NCBI RefSeq assembly: GCF_900880625.1
Contig: NZ_CAAHFB010000004.1
Coordinates: 1-64,000, forward strand
Reading direction: 5' to 3'
Origin: Halorhabdus rudnickae
Lineage (GTDB): Archaea > Halobacteriota > Halobacteria > Halobacteriales > Haloarculaceae
Length of the DNA stretch: 64,000 nt
Below the pieces are notes generated by a model that saw nothing but the letters and a program-made list of their open reading frames with translations, did no database searches and had not been told where the DNA came from. Shown here piece after piece: positions 56,313-64,000 of the stretch (the first letter of the stretch is position 1; every line of letters begins with the position of its first letter). A program made the translations under genes and the position numbers.

Positions 56313-56356
56313 ACCATTATATAGCCCTGGGCTTATAAAGCGGTAGTTTATAATAA
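56313..56356. promoter_or_regulatory. Back-to-back TATA boxes for the PAS transducer and cdd
   Basis: Minus strand: TATATAAT at about 56314-56322, 34 bp from the transducer start at 56283. Plus strand: TTTATAATA (56348-56356), 26 bp from the cdd start. Both fit leaderless starts, and only about 30 bp separate the boxes, so one bound protein could affect both genes. Confidence 0.55.
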
Positions 56357-56377
56357 GTTCCGATCGTACCCCCTGGC

Positions 56378-56776
56378 ATGGAGCCCGAAACACTCATCGA
56401 AGCGGCACACGAAGCCCGGAAAGAGGCGTACGTTCCCTACTCCGAGTATCCAGTCGGTGCAGCCCTTGAGACAGCGAGTGGCGAGGTCTACCGGGGATTC
56501 AACGTCGAGATCGTCAACTACTCCAATAGCTTCCACGCCGAGGAACTCGCTGTGATGGGCGCGATCCGTGACGGCCACACCGACTTCGAGCGGGTCGCGG
56601 TCGTCTCGGCGGAAAACGACGGCGTCACGCCCTGCGGGATGTGTCGCCAGACGTTCGCCGAGTTCTGTGACGACTCTTTCGAGATCTTCACTGAGGACGA
56701 CGACGGGATCAAACAGTACACGCTGGGTGGACTGCTTCCGGATGCGATGAAGCCGGGGAACCTTCAGGATCGGTAG
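56378..56776 (+). CDS. cdd: Cytidine deaminase
   Basis: 132 residues. Zinc ligands H53 with catalytic E55 (FHAEELA), C86 and C89 (PCGMCRQ); substrate residues FNVEIVNYSNSFHAE take the place of the usual NVEN-AS-Y motif. Deaminates cytidine and deoxycytidine to uridine forms for the phosphorylase at 53560. Leaderless by the TATA position. Confidence 0.93.
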   Translation: MEPETLIEAAHEARKEAYVPYSEYPVGAALETASGEVYRGFNVEIVNYSNSFHAEELAVMGAIRDGHTDFERVAVVSAENDGVTPCGMCRQTFAEFCDDSFEIFTEDDDGIKQYTLGGLLPDAMKPGNLQDR

Positions 56777-56846
56777 ACTCGTTTTCCGTTACCTGCAAAC
56801 TCCGGGGAGAATGACGTCCGACCAGCCGGTCGAGACGCTCCAGCAC

Positions 56847-57503
56847 TCACTCGTGTTGATGGTCGGTGATTTCGTCGTGGTGGTGTTCGTCCGTTTCGCC
56901 ACCGTGATGGTCGTCGTCTTGTTTGAGTGGCTCGCCGTGATACGTCGACAGCGTCCGGTCTAGCAACTTCGTTCTGGACCACTCCCCGTCGAGTGTGTTT
57001 TCGACCCAGCGCGCTTCGAGTCGCCACCGACCCATCTCGGTGTCCGTATCGTGTTCGTCCATGATCGTTGCGTCGACGGCCTCGACGTCCCACCTGTGTC
57101 TGTGAACCTGGATGAACGAGACGACGATCGCCTCGATGCCTGCGGCGACCTCGTGGCCGCGTTCGCTCCGTGCGATGTAGGTTACCTGTACTCGCTTGTC
57201 GACGACGTCCACCGACGAGACGGGAACGAGTCTGTCCTCCAGCTTCTGCTGGAACGCTGACAACGGCCGATCGTCGTCGTACTCGTGTTCCCCGGTGGCC
57301 GAGCGCGCTGTGGTGGACTCACCTGACCGATCCGCCGTGGTCGCCACTGTCGGTGAGAAACGACCCGTCGTTTGGCCCCCATCCGACGACGTCGGGTCGC
57401 GCTGGCCAGTGAAACCGCTACAGCCGGTGATCGTGCCCGCGACCGCAAGTCCGATCGCGGATAGGACGCCTCGACGCGTTGCTGAATGGGTGCCGTCGTT
57501 CAT
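56847..57503 (-). CDS. Tat-exported lipoprotein with His-rich tail
   Basis: 218 residues. N-terminus TRRGVLSAIGLAVAGTITGC is a twin-arginine signal with a lipobox cysteine. Next comes a Ser/Thr-rich linker and a small domain (DRLVPVSSVDVVDKRVQVTY; AAGIEAIVVSFIQVHRHRWD). The last 25 residues are full of histidine and aspartate and may bind metal. It starts 4 bp after the end of the large PHP-type gene, so both are one transcript. Family not recognised. Confidence 0.75.
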   Translation of the reverse strand: MNDGTHSATRRGVLSAIGLAVAGTITGCSGFTGQRDPTSSDGGQTTGRFSPTVATTADRSGESTTARSATGEHEYDDDRPLSAFQQKLEDRLVPVSSVDVVDKRVQVTYIARSERGHEVAAGIEAIVVSFIQVHRHRWDVEAVDATIMDEHDTDTEMGRWRLEARWVENTLDGEWSRTKLLDRTLSTYHGEPLKQDDDHHGGETDEHHHDEITDHQHE

Positions 57504-57507
57504 GGTG

Positions 57508-60500
57508 TCAGGTTCGCCGACGATATACGATTAGTGCCCCACCGAGTAGCGCCACTAGCGCCATCGCGGCTGTGAATCCGGGCCCGCTGGTAGGCGTCGT
57601 CTCGGCCGGCGTTTCCGTGCCGGTTTCAGTGACCGTATCGGTCGACGTTCGAGTGGGCGCTTCGCCCGCCTCAACGTCGATCCAGACCGGACTGGTCAAC
57701 GCCCGGTCGCCCTCCTCGTCGACGACGCGGAAGGCGATCCAGGCGTCGCCTTCGCCCTCGATCGCCACTTGCTCGGAGATGGAATCTTTGGTTCCGTCCA
57801 CAGAGACGTTCGCGATGACCGTCCCGTTTCGGATCACATGTGCGTACGCGAGGTCGTCTACGTTGCGGACGGTCGCGGACGCTTCGACCGAGGAGTCGGC
57901 GGTCGTCGTGACCGTCTCACCGGGGATCTCCTCCTCGACGGTGAACTCCACTGCCGGACCGTACGTTGCGTAGGTGTGACCGTCTTTGACGGCATGGGCC
58001 CATTTTTCGGGCGTCACGTCGCCCTCGACATACGCATGCGTACGAGCGGTACCGTACTTCGTCGGGAACGCCTTCCAGTTGTGGTCGTCACTGACCCCGG
58101 TCGCCGCGATATGCGTGTACCCCTTGTTCCAGAGGTTGAACAGGCCCTTGACGCTGTTTTTGTCTTCGGGATCGTAGATCCCGTTGTAGGCTTCGATCGC
58201 GTCGATCATCTCGAGGTACTGCATGTGCTGGCCGGGGGCCCCAGAGAGGTCGACGAACCGATCGCCGGGGTGGTTGATCTGGAAGACCGTCGCGTTGTGA
58301 CGTTCGCGGGACTCCTGAATGAACTCGACCAGCGTCCCCTCGGCGTCGATTACTTCCTCGCCGTGCAAGGGATAGGGATTGAAGTGACCGAGATCGCCGG
58401 TCGTGATCTCCTCGCTCCGGATGAGCTTGAGCCCGCGTTGCTTGGCCTGACTGCTCAGCGATCCCCAAGCGCCAATGGCGTTGTGGTCGGAGATAAACGC
58501 CATGTCGACGCCCGAGGATAGCTGAACGGCCAGGAACATGTCGGTCGGCGTCCGACCGTCGAAGCTCACTCCCGAGTGGGCGTGGGGTTCGACGCCGATC
58601 CAGTCTCGCTTGCTCGGATCGAGTTCCTCGGTGATCGTCGCGCTGACGTTAACCGGATTACCGGGCTGGACAGTGATGTTCTTGGTGACGGGCTCGGCGA
58701 CGTAGTTCGTCCCGTGGTTGAACACTAGCATGTAGTTGCCCGGCGGGAGTCGGAACGACTGCTGACCGACCGGGATCGGCTTCGTGTACACCGTCTGAAG
58801 CGTCGTGCCGCTTTCGGACTTGACGGTGATCCGCGCGTCGGTTCGCTCAGTCGTCCCGTCGTGTTCCAGCATCGCAGTGACGTTGACCGGGGCCGGCCCC
58901 TCCAGCGAACTGAACCGGACGTTCTCCGTCTCGCCGGCCGTGACGGTCACTGTCTTGGTGTCCGAGGCGGCGAAGCCCTCGGCGTCCGCCTGGAGCGCGT
59001 ACTCGCCCGCGGGGAGTTTGAGGCTGTACTCTCCGTCTTGAGTGCCGACCGTGTAGGTGTAGGCTTCGCCGTCGTGGTTCACGACGACTTCCGCCTTCGG
59101 GACATCTTCGCCTGCGGCCGTTTCAATCGTTCCGGAGACGGTTCCGAGCTCCTCGCCGTGTTGATCGGCGTAATACTCGCTCAGTTGGCTCGTTCCGCCG
59201 TGGGCACCGACGTAGAACGCGTAATCGACCTGTGCAGTCTCACCGGCCTCGATACTGTGCTGGAGCCACGGGTCGGCCCACGTCGTCGAAGCGGTGTAGA
59301 CGTCGAACGATCCCGCGGCACCCCAGACGCCGTAGGTCACGCGATCGCCGGAGAGCGCGGCCCAGGGTTCGGTGAGTGCGGGATTACTGCCGGGACTGGA
59401 CCGGCCTTCACTGTTGTCGCCGATCCCGGGCAGCCACGTCGAGAGCCCCTCGGAACTCAGCGCGAGGCCACTGAGGAGCTGTTTGCTCTCGTTTGCGGGG
59501 TACCGCGTATCGCCGGTGTTCTCCATCGTGGTGTTCACCCAGACGTGCTTGGCACCGGCTTCGAGCACGTACTTGGTCGTGATCGACACGTCGGGGTTCT
59601 CCTTGACGTACCCTCTCGCAGTCACGACGGCCGCCCCGTCAGGTCCGGACGCGTTCGTGAGATCGAACGACTCGTAGTCTGCCCAGGCACCGAAGTTGTT
59701 GGCCGAAAACTCGGCTACTCCGATCCGGTCGGTGGTCATTCCGTAGGCGGCGGCGTCGTAGATCCCGCCCGGCAACGCACCGAATGGTCCGTTCGTTTTG
59801 GTGCCGATTGTGAACGCGACCTCCTTGTTTCGGAGGACGATCGATTCGTTCGTCGACGTTTCGCCGCCCTTGACCGCAAGACCGCGCTCGGCGACAGGCT
59901 GATCGGGCTTTTCGAGGTGGCCGGACGCGGCGAGTCATTTCATCGTCCGCATGACGAACCGACGGGAGTCGGTCTGGACGTGTTCCTCCCGCCAGGACTC
60001 TTTGATGTAGGAGGTCAACGTCTTCTGGCTCCCGAAGGCGACGACCCGACCGTTCTGCCCGATGTCCCAGGCGGCAGCCCCGCCGACGATCTCTTTGCCG
60101 CGCTCGAAGCGCTTTTCGCTGGTGGAATACGTGAATTCGTAGGTGTCCTCGTCGCCGTACAGCAACGGCGACTGCGTCCCTATTCCGCCGTCGCTGACGT
60201 TGAGGCCAACGCCGTCGTACTCGATGGTTTCGACGCCGTTCGTGATCGGGTGATCGACGGTGTTGTGCAACAAGACCCGCCAGTCGTAATCTTCGACCGT
60301 CGTGTCGGTCGGATCCTGGATGTTCCGTAGCGACGAGTTCGTCTCGCCGTTGAAGTGTAGCCCATACCGGTCCGTGATGGCGTTGATATCTTTGGCCTTC
60401 CCACGGAGCGGATCCGTCCATTGGCCAACCGCGAAAAGCGATCCACCGCTTTCGACGTACTCGTGGATCTTCTGCAGTTCGGCTTCCGTGTAGGGGCGTT

Positions 60501-60885
60501 GGGGAACCGGGATGACGACGACGTCGAACTTCGAGAGATCCGTTGTCGTCAACCCTTCGCCATTACCGGCCTGTTTGGTCGTGACCGCGAACCCGCGCTC
60601 GGACAACGCGTTCGCGAACGTCGTCAACGTCGAGCCGCGATGGCTCCCATCGATCAGGACCTCGACGCCCGCTCCACTCCTGTTGAGGTTAGCTGATTCT
60701 TCGGACTGTGGACAATCGTCAGACAACTGTCAAGTAACTAGCTCGTTGACAGGTGATTGGTCGATCGCTTGGGTGTCTGTTCCTGATTCGATAGCGACAG
60801 TGCTTGCACCAACGCTTCCTGCAAAAACCGACAGCACCAGTATGACGGTGAAGAACACTGCCAGCAGTGACTTTCTACAGACCAT
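57508..60885 (-). pseudogene. Secreted CehA/McbA-type PHP hydrolase gene with two in-frame TGA codons
   Basis: One frame of 1126 codons runs from ATG 60885 to 57508, broken only by TGA at 60730-60732 and 59935-59937. Part 1 is a signal peptide (LLAVFFTVILVLSVFAGSV). Part 2 (about 260 codons) is a ThuA/GATase-like domain (GVEVLIDGSHRGSTLTTFAN; VVVIPVPQRPYTEAE). Part 3 has a beta region, a carboxypeptidase-regulatory-like unit, a PHP domain with GVEPHAHSGVSFDG, FISDHNAIG, INHPGDRF and GVSDDHNWKAF, and a PGF-CTERM tail (SGPGFTAAMALVALLGGA). Between the stops the frame is otherwise clean. Likely nonsense mutations (CGA to TGA) or readthrough. Confidence 0.75.
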
Positions 60886-61082
60886 CACTGGTATATATAG
60901 AATTGATATTTAAAAGTACCTTCGAATTCAACACAATAAAACACCTTGATTATGGGCTATATTACCGATAATATGCTGTCATCGGTAGGTGACGCGGGTA
61001 CAGTTTCCACACTTTGGGCTCGATCCGCCCGCAAAACGAAGTGATATTCAAATATAAACTACTATAAAAGACTGGTATTGCC
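60886..61082. other. AT-rich gap before the ABC permease stop
   Basis: Noticeably AT-rich, with TATA-like strings, one near 60895-60910 positioned for the minus-strand secreted protein gene. Contains no frame of note. Confidence 0.4.
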
Positions 61083-62201
61083 CTACTCTTCACCGGACTC
61101 GTAGTGTTCGCCGGCTTCGGCCGGTAGGCGCGTGTACCCGACGAACGCGAGTACGATGATGACCGAGACGTACGGTACCAGCCGGATTAGCTCGGTCGGA
61201 GCCGGGATGAACGGGATCTGCTGGAGTCGGATCTGTAGGGCATCCAGCCCAGCGAAGAGGATCCCTGCTGCTGCCGTTCCAATCGGGTTGTAGTTACCGA
61301 AGAGGTAGGTCGTGATCGCGATGAAGCCGTCCCCGCCGATCATCGTCTGGCCGCTCCCGATGAAGCGACCGGCACGACCGAGGACCAGCCCGGCACCGCC
61401 AAGCCCGGAGAGGACCCCCGAGAGGACGACACCGACGTACCGCACGCGGTGGACGTCGACACCAGCGGTATCGAGTGCGGAGGGGTTCTCCCCGCTTGCC
61501 TCGATCCATCGACCGAAGCTCGTGCGATTGAGGACGAACCACGAGACGACAATCGTTATCAGCATCAGGAGGACGATCGGGCTCGCGTCGAAGAGGATCG
61601 GCCCGAGAACCGGGATTGCAGAGAGTCCCGGAACCGTCACCGTGTTCAGCGTCGCGACGCTCGCGCTGTTGACCGATCCCCAGATGACGATACTGAGGAA
61701 CGGTCCGAGTCCGAGTCCGACCAGCCAGATGGCGAGGCCGGCGATGATCTGGTCCGCCCGGAACTCGATGACGAGGACGGCAAACACGAACGCGAGGAAC
61801 GTACTCGCCAGCACGCCGGCGAACAGTCCGAGCCAGACTGTCGACTGGGCGGCGGCCGACCCGCCCGAAACGAGGTGCGTGACCGCAACGGCGGTGAACG
61901 CCGAGATAATCAACAGGCCTTCCAGACCGATGTTGATGACACCGCTCTTCTCGGCGAAGATACCGCCCAGCCCGGCGAAGACGATCGGGACGGCGATCCG
62001 TAGCGTCGACTCGACGAAGCTGACGTTGAACATGCCGGCGACAGTCGCGGGTCGTGATCCCGGCATCAGGATATTGATCGCCGCACCGAAGATCCCCGCG
62101 ACGAGGAACACTCCAAAGACGAGTCGCGGAATGCGTCCCACGCTTGCGAACCAGCCGCGAACGCTCGCGAGCGCACTGCCATCGGCCGATGCGCTACTCA
62201 T
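61083..62201 (-). CDS. ABC transporter permease, BMP/nucleoside type (second permease)
   Basis: 372 residues from ATG 62201; a GTG start at 62210 would add three. About nine helices. Branched-chain-like permease features: FAEKSGVINIGLEGLLIISA and EASGENPSALDTAGVDVHRVRY style loop (ENPSALDTAGV), and GDGFIAITTYLFGNYNP. Related systems (YufOPQ, NupABC) import nucleosides using a BMP lipoprotein. Overlaps the upstream permease gene. Confidence 0.9.
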   Translation of the reverse strand: MSSASADGSALASVRGWFASVGRIPRLVFGVFLVAGIFGAAINILMPGSRPATVAGMFNVSFVESTLRIAVPIVFAGLGGIFAEKSGVINIGLEGLLIISAFTAVAVTHLVSGGSAAAQSTVWLGLFAGVLASTFLAFVFAVLVIEFRADQIIAGLAIWLVGLGLGPFLSIVIWGSVNSASVATLNTVTVPGLSAIPVLGPILFDASPIVLLMLITIVVSWFVLNRTSFGRWIEASGENPSALDTAGVDVHRVRYVGVVLSGVLSGLGGAGLVLGRAGRFIGSGQTMIGGDGFIAITTYLFGNYNPIGTAAAGILFAGLDALQIRLQQIPFIPAPTELIRLVPYVSVIIVLAFVGYTRLPAEAGEHYESGEE

Positions 62202-63411
62202 TGGCGCCACCTCCGCTCGTCGCAGCAGGGTTCGGTTCGATCCCCAGCCGGTTGCCCAGCATCCGGAAGGCCTCCGGCATTGCGATGAACAGGATGATCA
62301 TCCCACGGAGAACGGCAACCAGCTCCGGCGGGACGCCCAACTGGAAGTTGATCGCGTTCGACCCGCCCTTCAGGACGCCGAACAGCAGTGCCGCGGGGAT
62401 GACGCCGATCGGGTTGTTCCCGGCGAGCACCGAGACGGTGATGCCGTCGAACCCGATCGAGGGGACGCCCTGTCGCCACGCGCCGATGACCATCATCGAC
62501 CACATCGCGCCCGCGATACCGCCGAGCGCGCCCGACAGCGTCATCGTCGAGACGACCATTCGTTCGGCGTTCGCACCACCGTACAGTGCCGCGGCCGCCT
62601 GCTTCCCCGAGACGCGCAGGTCGTACCCGAAGCTCGTGTACCGCAGGATGTAGTAGATCCCGGCCGTCGCTACCAGCGCGAGCAAAAGTGCGACGATCGA
62701 GAACTGACCGCCCTGGGGGAAGACGATCCCGTTGAGCCGGGCGAAATCCGGGATCGACCGGGTCTTGACGCTCTGGAGCGTCGGATCGGCGAAGTACGCC
62801 GAAACGAGGAAAAAGGCCGTCCCAGTGGCGATGGTGTTGAGCATGATCGTCGTGATCACCTCGTTGGCGTCCGCGTAAGCCTTTAGAGCCCCCGGTATCG
62901 CGCCGTAGAGCCCGCCGACGATCGCACCGATCAGCAGGCCGAACGGGATCAACAGGAGCGTCCCAACGAGCCCGCCCGGGACAAATGGCGCAACCCAGAC
63001 CAGCGACAGAGCGGCAGCCAGACCACCTAGGACGAGCTGGCCCTGGACGCCGATGTTGAACAGATCTCCGCGGAAGGCAACGGCGACGGCGAGCCCGGCG
63101 AAGATCAATAGCGTCGTCTCCTTCAGGGTCGTCCCCATCGAGAAGTTGATTGGCGACCAGCCCTCGGTGAACAGCCGTGCCGAGTCAAGGTCGAACGGCG
63201 AGCCGAAGGCCCCGTTGACCAGCACGGCGAAGATCTCGAGGGGGTTGTACGCTTCCCCGGAGAGATACCCGGCCACGAGGACGATGAGGCTGCTGACGAT
63301 GACGGCCGTGATCAGTGCAGCAGCGCTTATCAGAATCCGTTCGACGACCGAATTCCCGACGAAAAACTGGAGGAACCGCTGTACTGGAGCGGGATACTGG
63401 CGCTTGCTCAT
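62194..63411 (-). CDS. ABC transporter permease, BMP/nucleoside type (first permease)
   Basis: 405 residues with about nine or ten helices. Features: FRGDLFNIGVQGQLVLGGLA, ADANEVITTIMLNTIA and the loop VSGKQAAAALYGGANAERM, then GFDGITVSVLAGNNPIGV. It forms the heterodimer with the permease downstream. It overlaps both neighbours by a few bases, so ATPase and both permeases are one operon, close to nucleoside genes. Confidence 0.92.
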   Translation of the reverse strand: MSKRQYPAPVQRFLQFFVGNSVVERILISAAALITAVIVSSLIVLVAGYLSGEAYNPLEIFAVLVNGAFGSPFDLDSARLFTEGWSPINFSMGTTLKETTLLIFAGLAVAVAFRGDLFNIGVQGQLVLGGLAAALSLVWVAPFVPGGLVGTLLLIPFGLLIGAIVGGLYGAIPGALKAYADANEVITTIMLNTIATGTAFFLVSAYFADPTLQSVKTRSIPDFARLNGIVFPQGGQFSIVALLLALVATAGIYYILRYTSFGYDLRVSGKQAAAALYGGANAERMVVSTMTLSGALGGIAGAMWSMMVIGAWRQGVPSIGFDGITVSVLAGNNPIGVIPAALLFGVLKGGSNAINFQLGVPPELVAVLRGMIILFIAMPEAFRMLGNRLGIEPNPAATSGGGANE

Positions 63412-64000
63412 TCGTCGCCACCCCCGTATTCGTCGGGCATCTCACCGGCCATCAGCAGGCCGACGTCCCGATCGGTAACTTCCTCGGGATCCACGATGTC
63501 CATAATCTCGCCCTCGTAGATGACCGCGAGACGGTCCGAAAGCTGCTGGACTTCGTCGAGCTTCGAGGAGACCAACAGGACGCCCTTGCCCTCGTCGCGA
63601 AGCTCGACCAACTGGTCGTGGATGAACTCGATGCTCCCGACGTCGACCCCCCGGGTCGGGTGGGACGCGACGATCACGTCGGGATCCCGGAGGATCTCCC
63701 GGCCGACGATGACTTTCTGTTGGTTCCCGCCCGAAAGTGACTCCGAGGCTGTCTCGGCGCTCGGCGTTCGCACGTCGTAGCGGTCGATGATCCGATCGGC
63801 GTGGTCACGGGTCGCGCCCCAGTCAACTCGCGGGCCGTTCGTGAAGCCGGGATCGTACTGATTGCCCAGCAGCGAGTTCTCGACGAGATCGAAGTCCATC
63901 ACGAGCCCGCGTTCCTGGCGGTCCTCGGGGACGAACGACATTCCACGCTCGATGTGTTTTCGCCTGGAAATGTCTGTCACGTCCTCGCCGTTGAACTCGA
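63408..64000 (-). CDS. ABC transporter ATPase, nucleoside type (C-terminal half, cut by window)
   Basis: The visible part is the second ATPase domain of a double-domain (YufO/RbsA-like) protein: MSFVPEDRQERGLVMDFDLV, signature LSGGNQQKVIVGREILRDPD, Walker B-type DVIVASHPTRGVDVG (S in place of the usual E, common in the second domain of this family) and LLVSSKLDEVQQLSDRL. The N-terminal ATPase domain and, probably, a BMP lipoprotein gene lie to the right. Confidence 0.9.
   Translation of the reverse strand, partial: EFNGEDVTDISRRKHIERGMSFVPEDRQERGLVMDFDLVENSLLGNQYDPGFTNGPRVDWGATRDHADRIIDRYDVRTPSAETASESLSGGNQQKVIVGREILRDPDVIVASHPTRGVDVGSIEFIHDQLVELRDEGKGVLLVSSKLDEVQQLSDRLAVIYEGEIMDIVDPEEVTDRDVGLLMAGEMPDEYGGGDE

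Noticed and set aside
59935-60732. TGA codons as selenocysteine sites
   Set aside because: Haloarchaea are not known to use selenocysteine, no SECIS-like hairpin was noticed, and neither position is in a cysteine-like catalytic context.

Overview
The window is chromosomal DNA of a halophilic archaeon. The evidence is high GC, strongly acidic proteins, archaeal translation and transcription parts (aEF-2, aEF-1 alpha, aEF-1 beta, S10, L21e, Rpo11, Rpo4-like), leaderless starts about 25-30 bp behind TATA boxes, class III prepilin signals and a PGF-CTERM tail. Transketolase, transaldolase, ribulose-phosphate epimerase and dihydroxyacetone kinase together suggest a sugar-using member of the Haloarculaceae, perhaps Halorhabdus. 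That last step is inference.

Layout. 1-990: a scrambled ISH6-type insertion sequence that has cut off the 5' part of a PilC/TadC-type pilus membrane protein. 1020-9081: the rest of that type IV pilus locus, with five pilin-like proteins in a tight operon facing a von Willebrand-domain pilin. 9447-14934: a HEFAH metalloprotease-like protein, EF-2, an aldo/keto reductase and a frameshifted membrane protein. 15104-19323: ACT protein, homoserine dehydrogenase, EF-1 alpha, S10, tRNA-Ala(CGC) and small proteins. 19464-26666: hisF, a zinc-ribbon membrane protein, NhaC, then small translation, transcription and rRNA-methylation genes. 27214-29290: dhaKLM. 29642-33986: AlaX, then a four-gene operon (UbiD, aconitase X large and small subunits, UbiX) matching the archaeal anhydromevalonate-phosphate branch. 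34092-47432: AEC transporter, ferritin-like protein, split transketolase, transaldolase, a hybrid histidine kinase, aldo/keto reductase, a TIM-like protein, prs, rpe, a membrane transducer and rpiA. 47574-50517: small proteins, NAD kinase and a KaiC-like ATPase. 50836-56776: nucleoside and pentose catabolism (deoC, ribose-1,5-bisphosphate isomerase, two nucleoside phosphorylases, cdd) plus a PAS transducer. 56847-60885: a Tat lipoprotein and a large secreted PHP-type hydrolase gene broken by two in-frame TGA codons. 61083-64000: a BMP/nucleoside-type ABC transporter that runs off the right edge.

How the genes work together. The right half reads as a nucleoside and pentose economy. Nucleosides are imported (ABC), deaminated (Cdd) and phosphorolysed. 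Ribose phosphates can then go to ribulose-1,5-bisphosphate (R15P isomerase), to triose phosphate (DeoC), to PRPP (Prs) or through a complete non-oxidative pentose phosphate set (RpiA, Rpe, transketolase, transaldolase). DhaKLM feeds dihydroxyacetone into the triose pool.

Most notable beyond routine annotation: the mevalonate-branch operon, the doubly TGA-interrupted secreted hydrolase, related tandem repeats placed upstream of both prs and rpe, two copies of a palindrome-rich intergenic unit after EF-2 and after the KaiC gene, an 80-bp nested palindrome at 26835-26914, and the IS-truncated pilus assembly gene.
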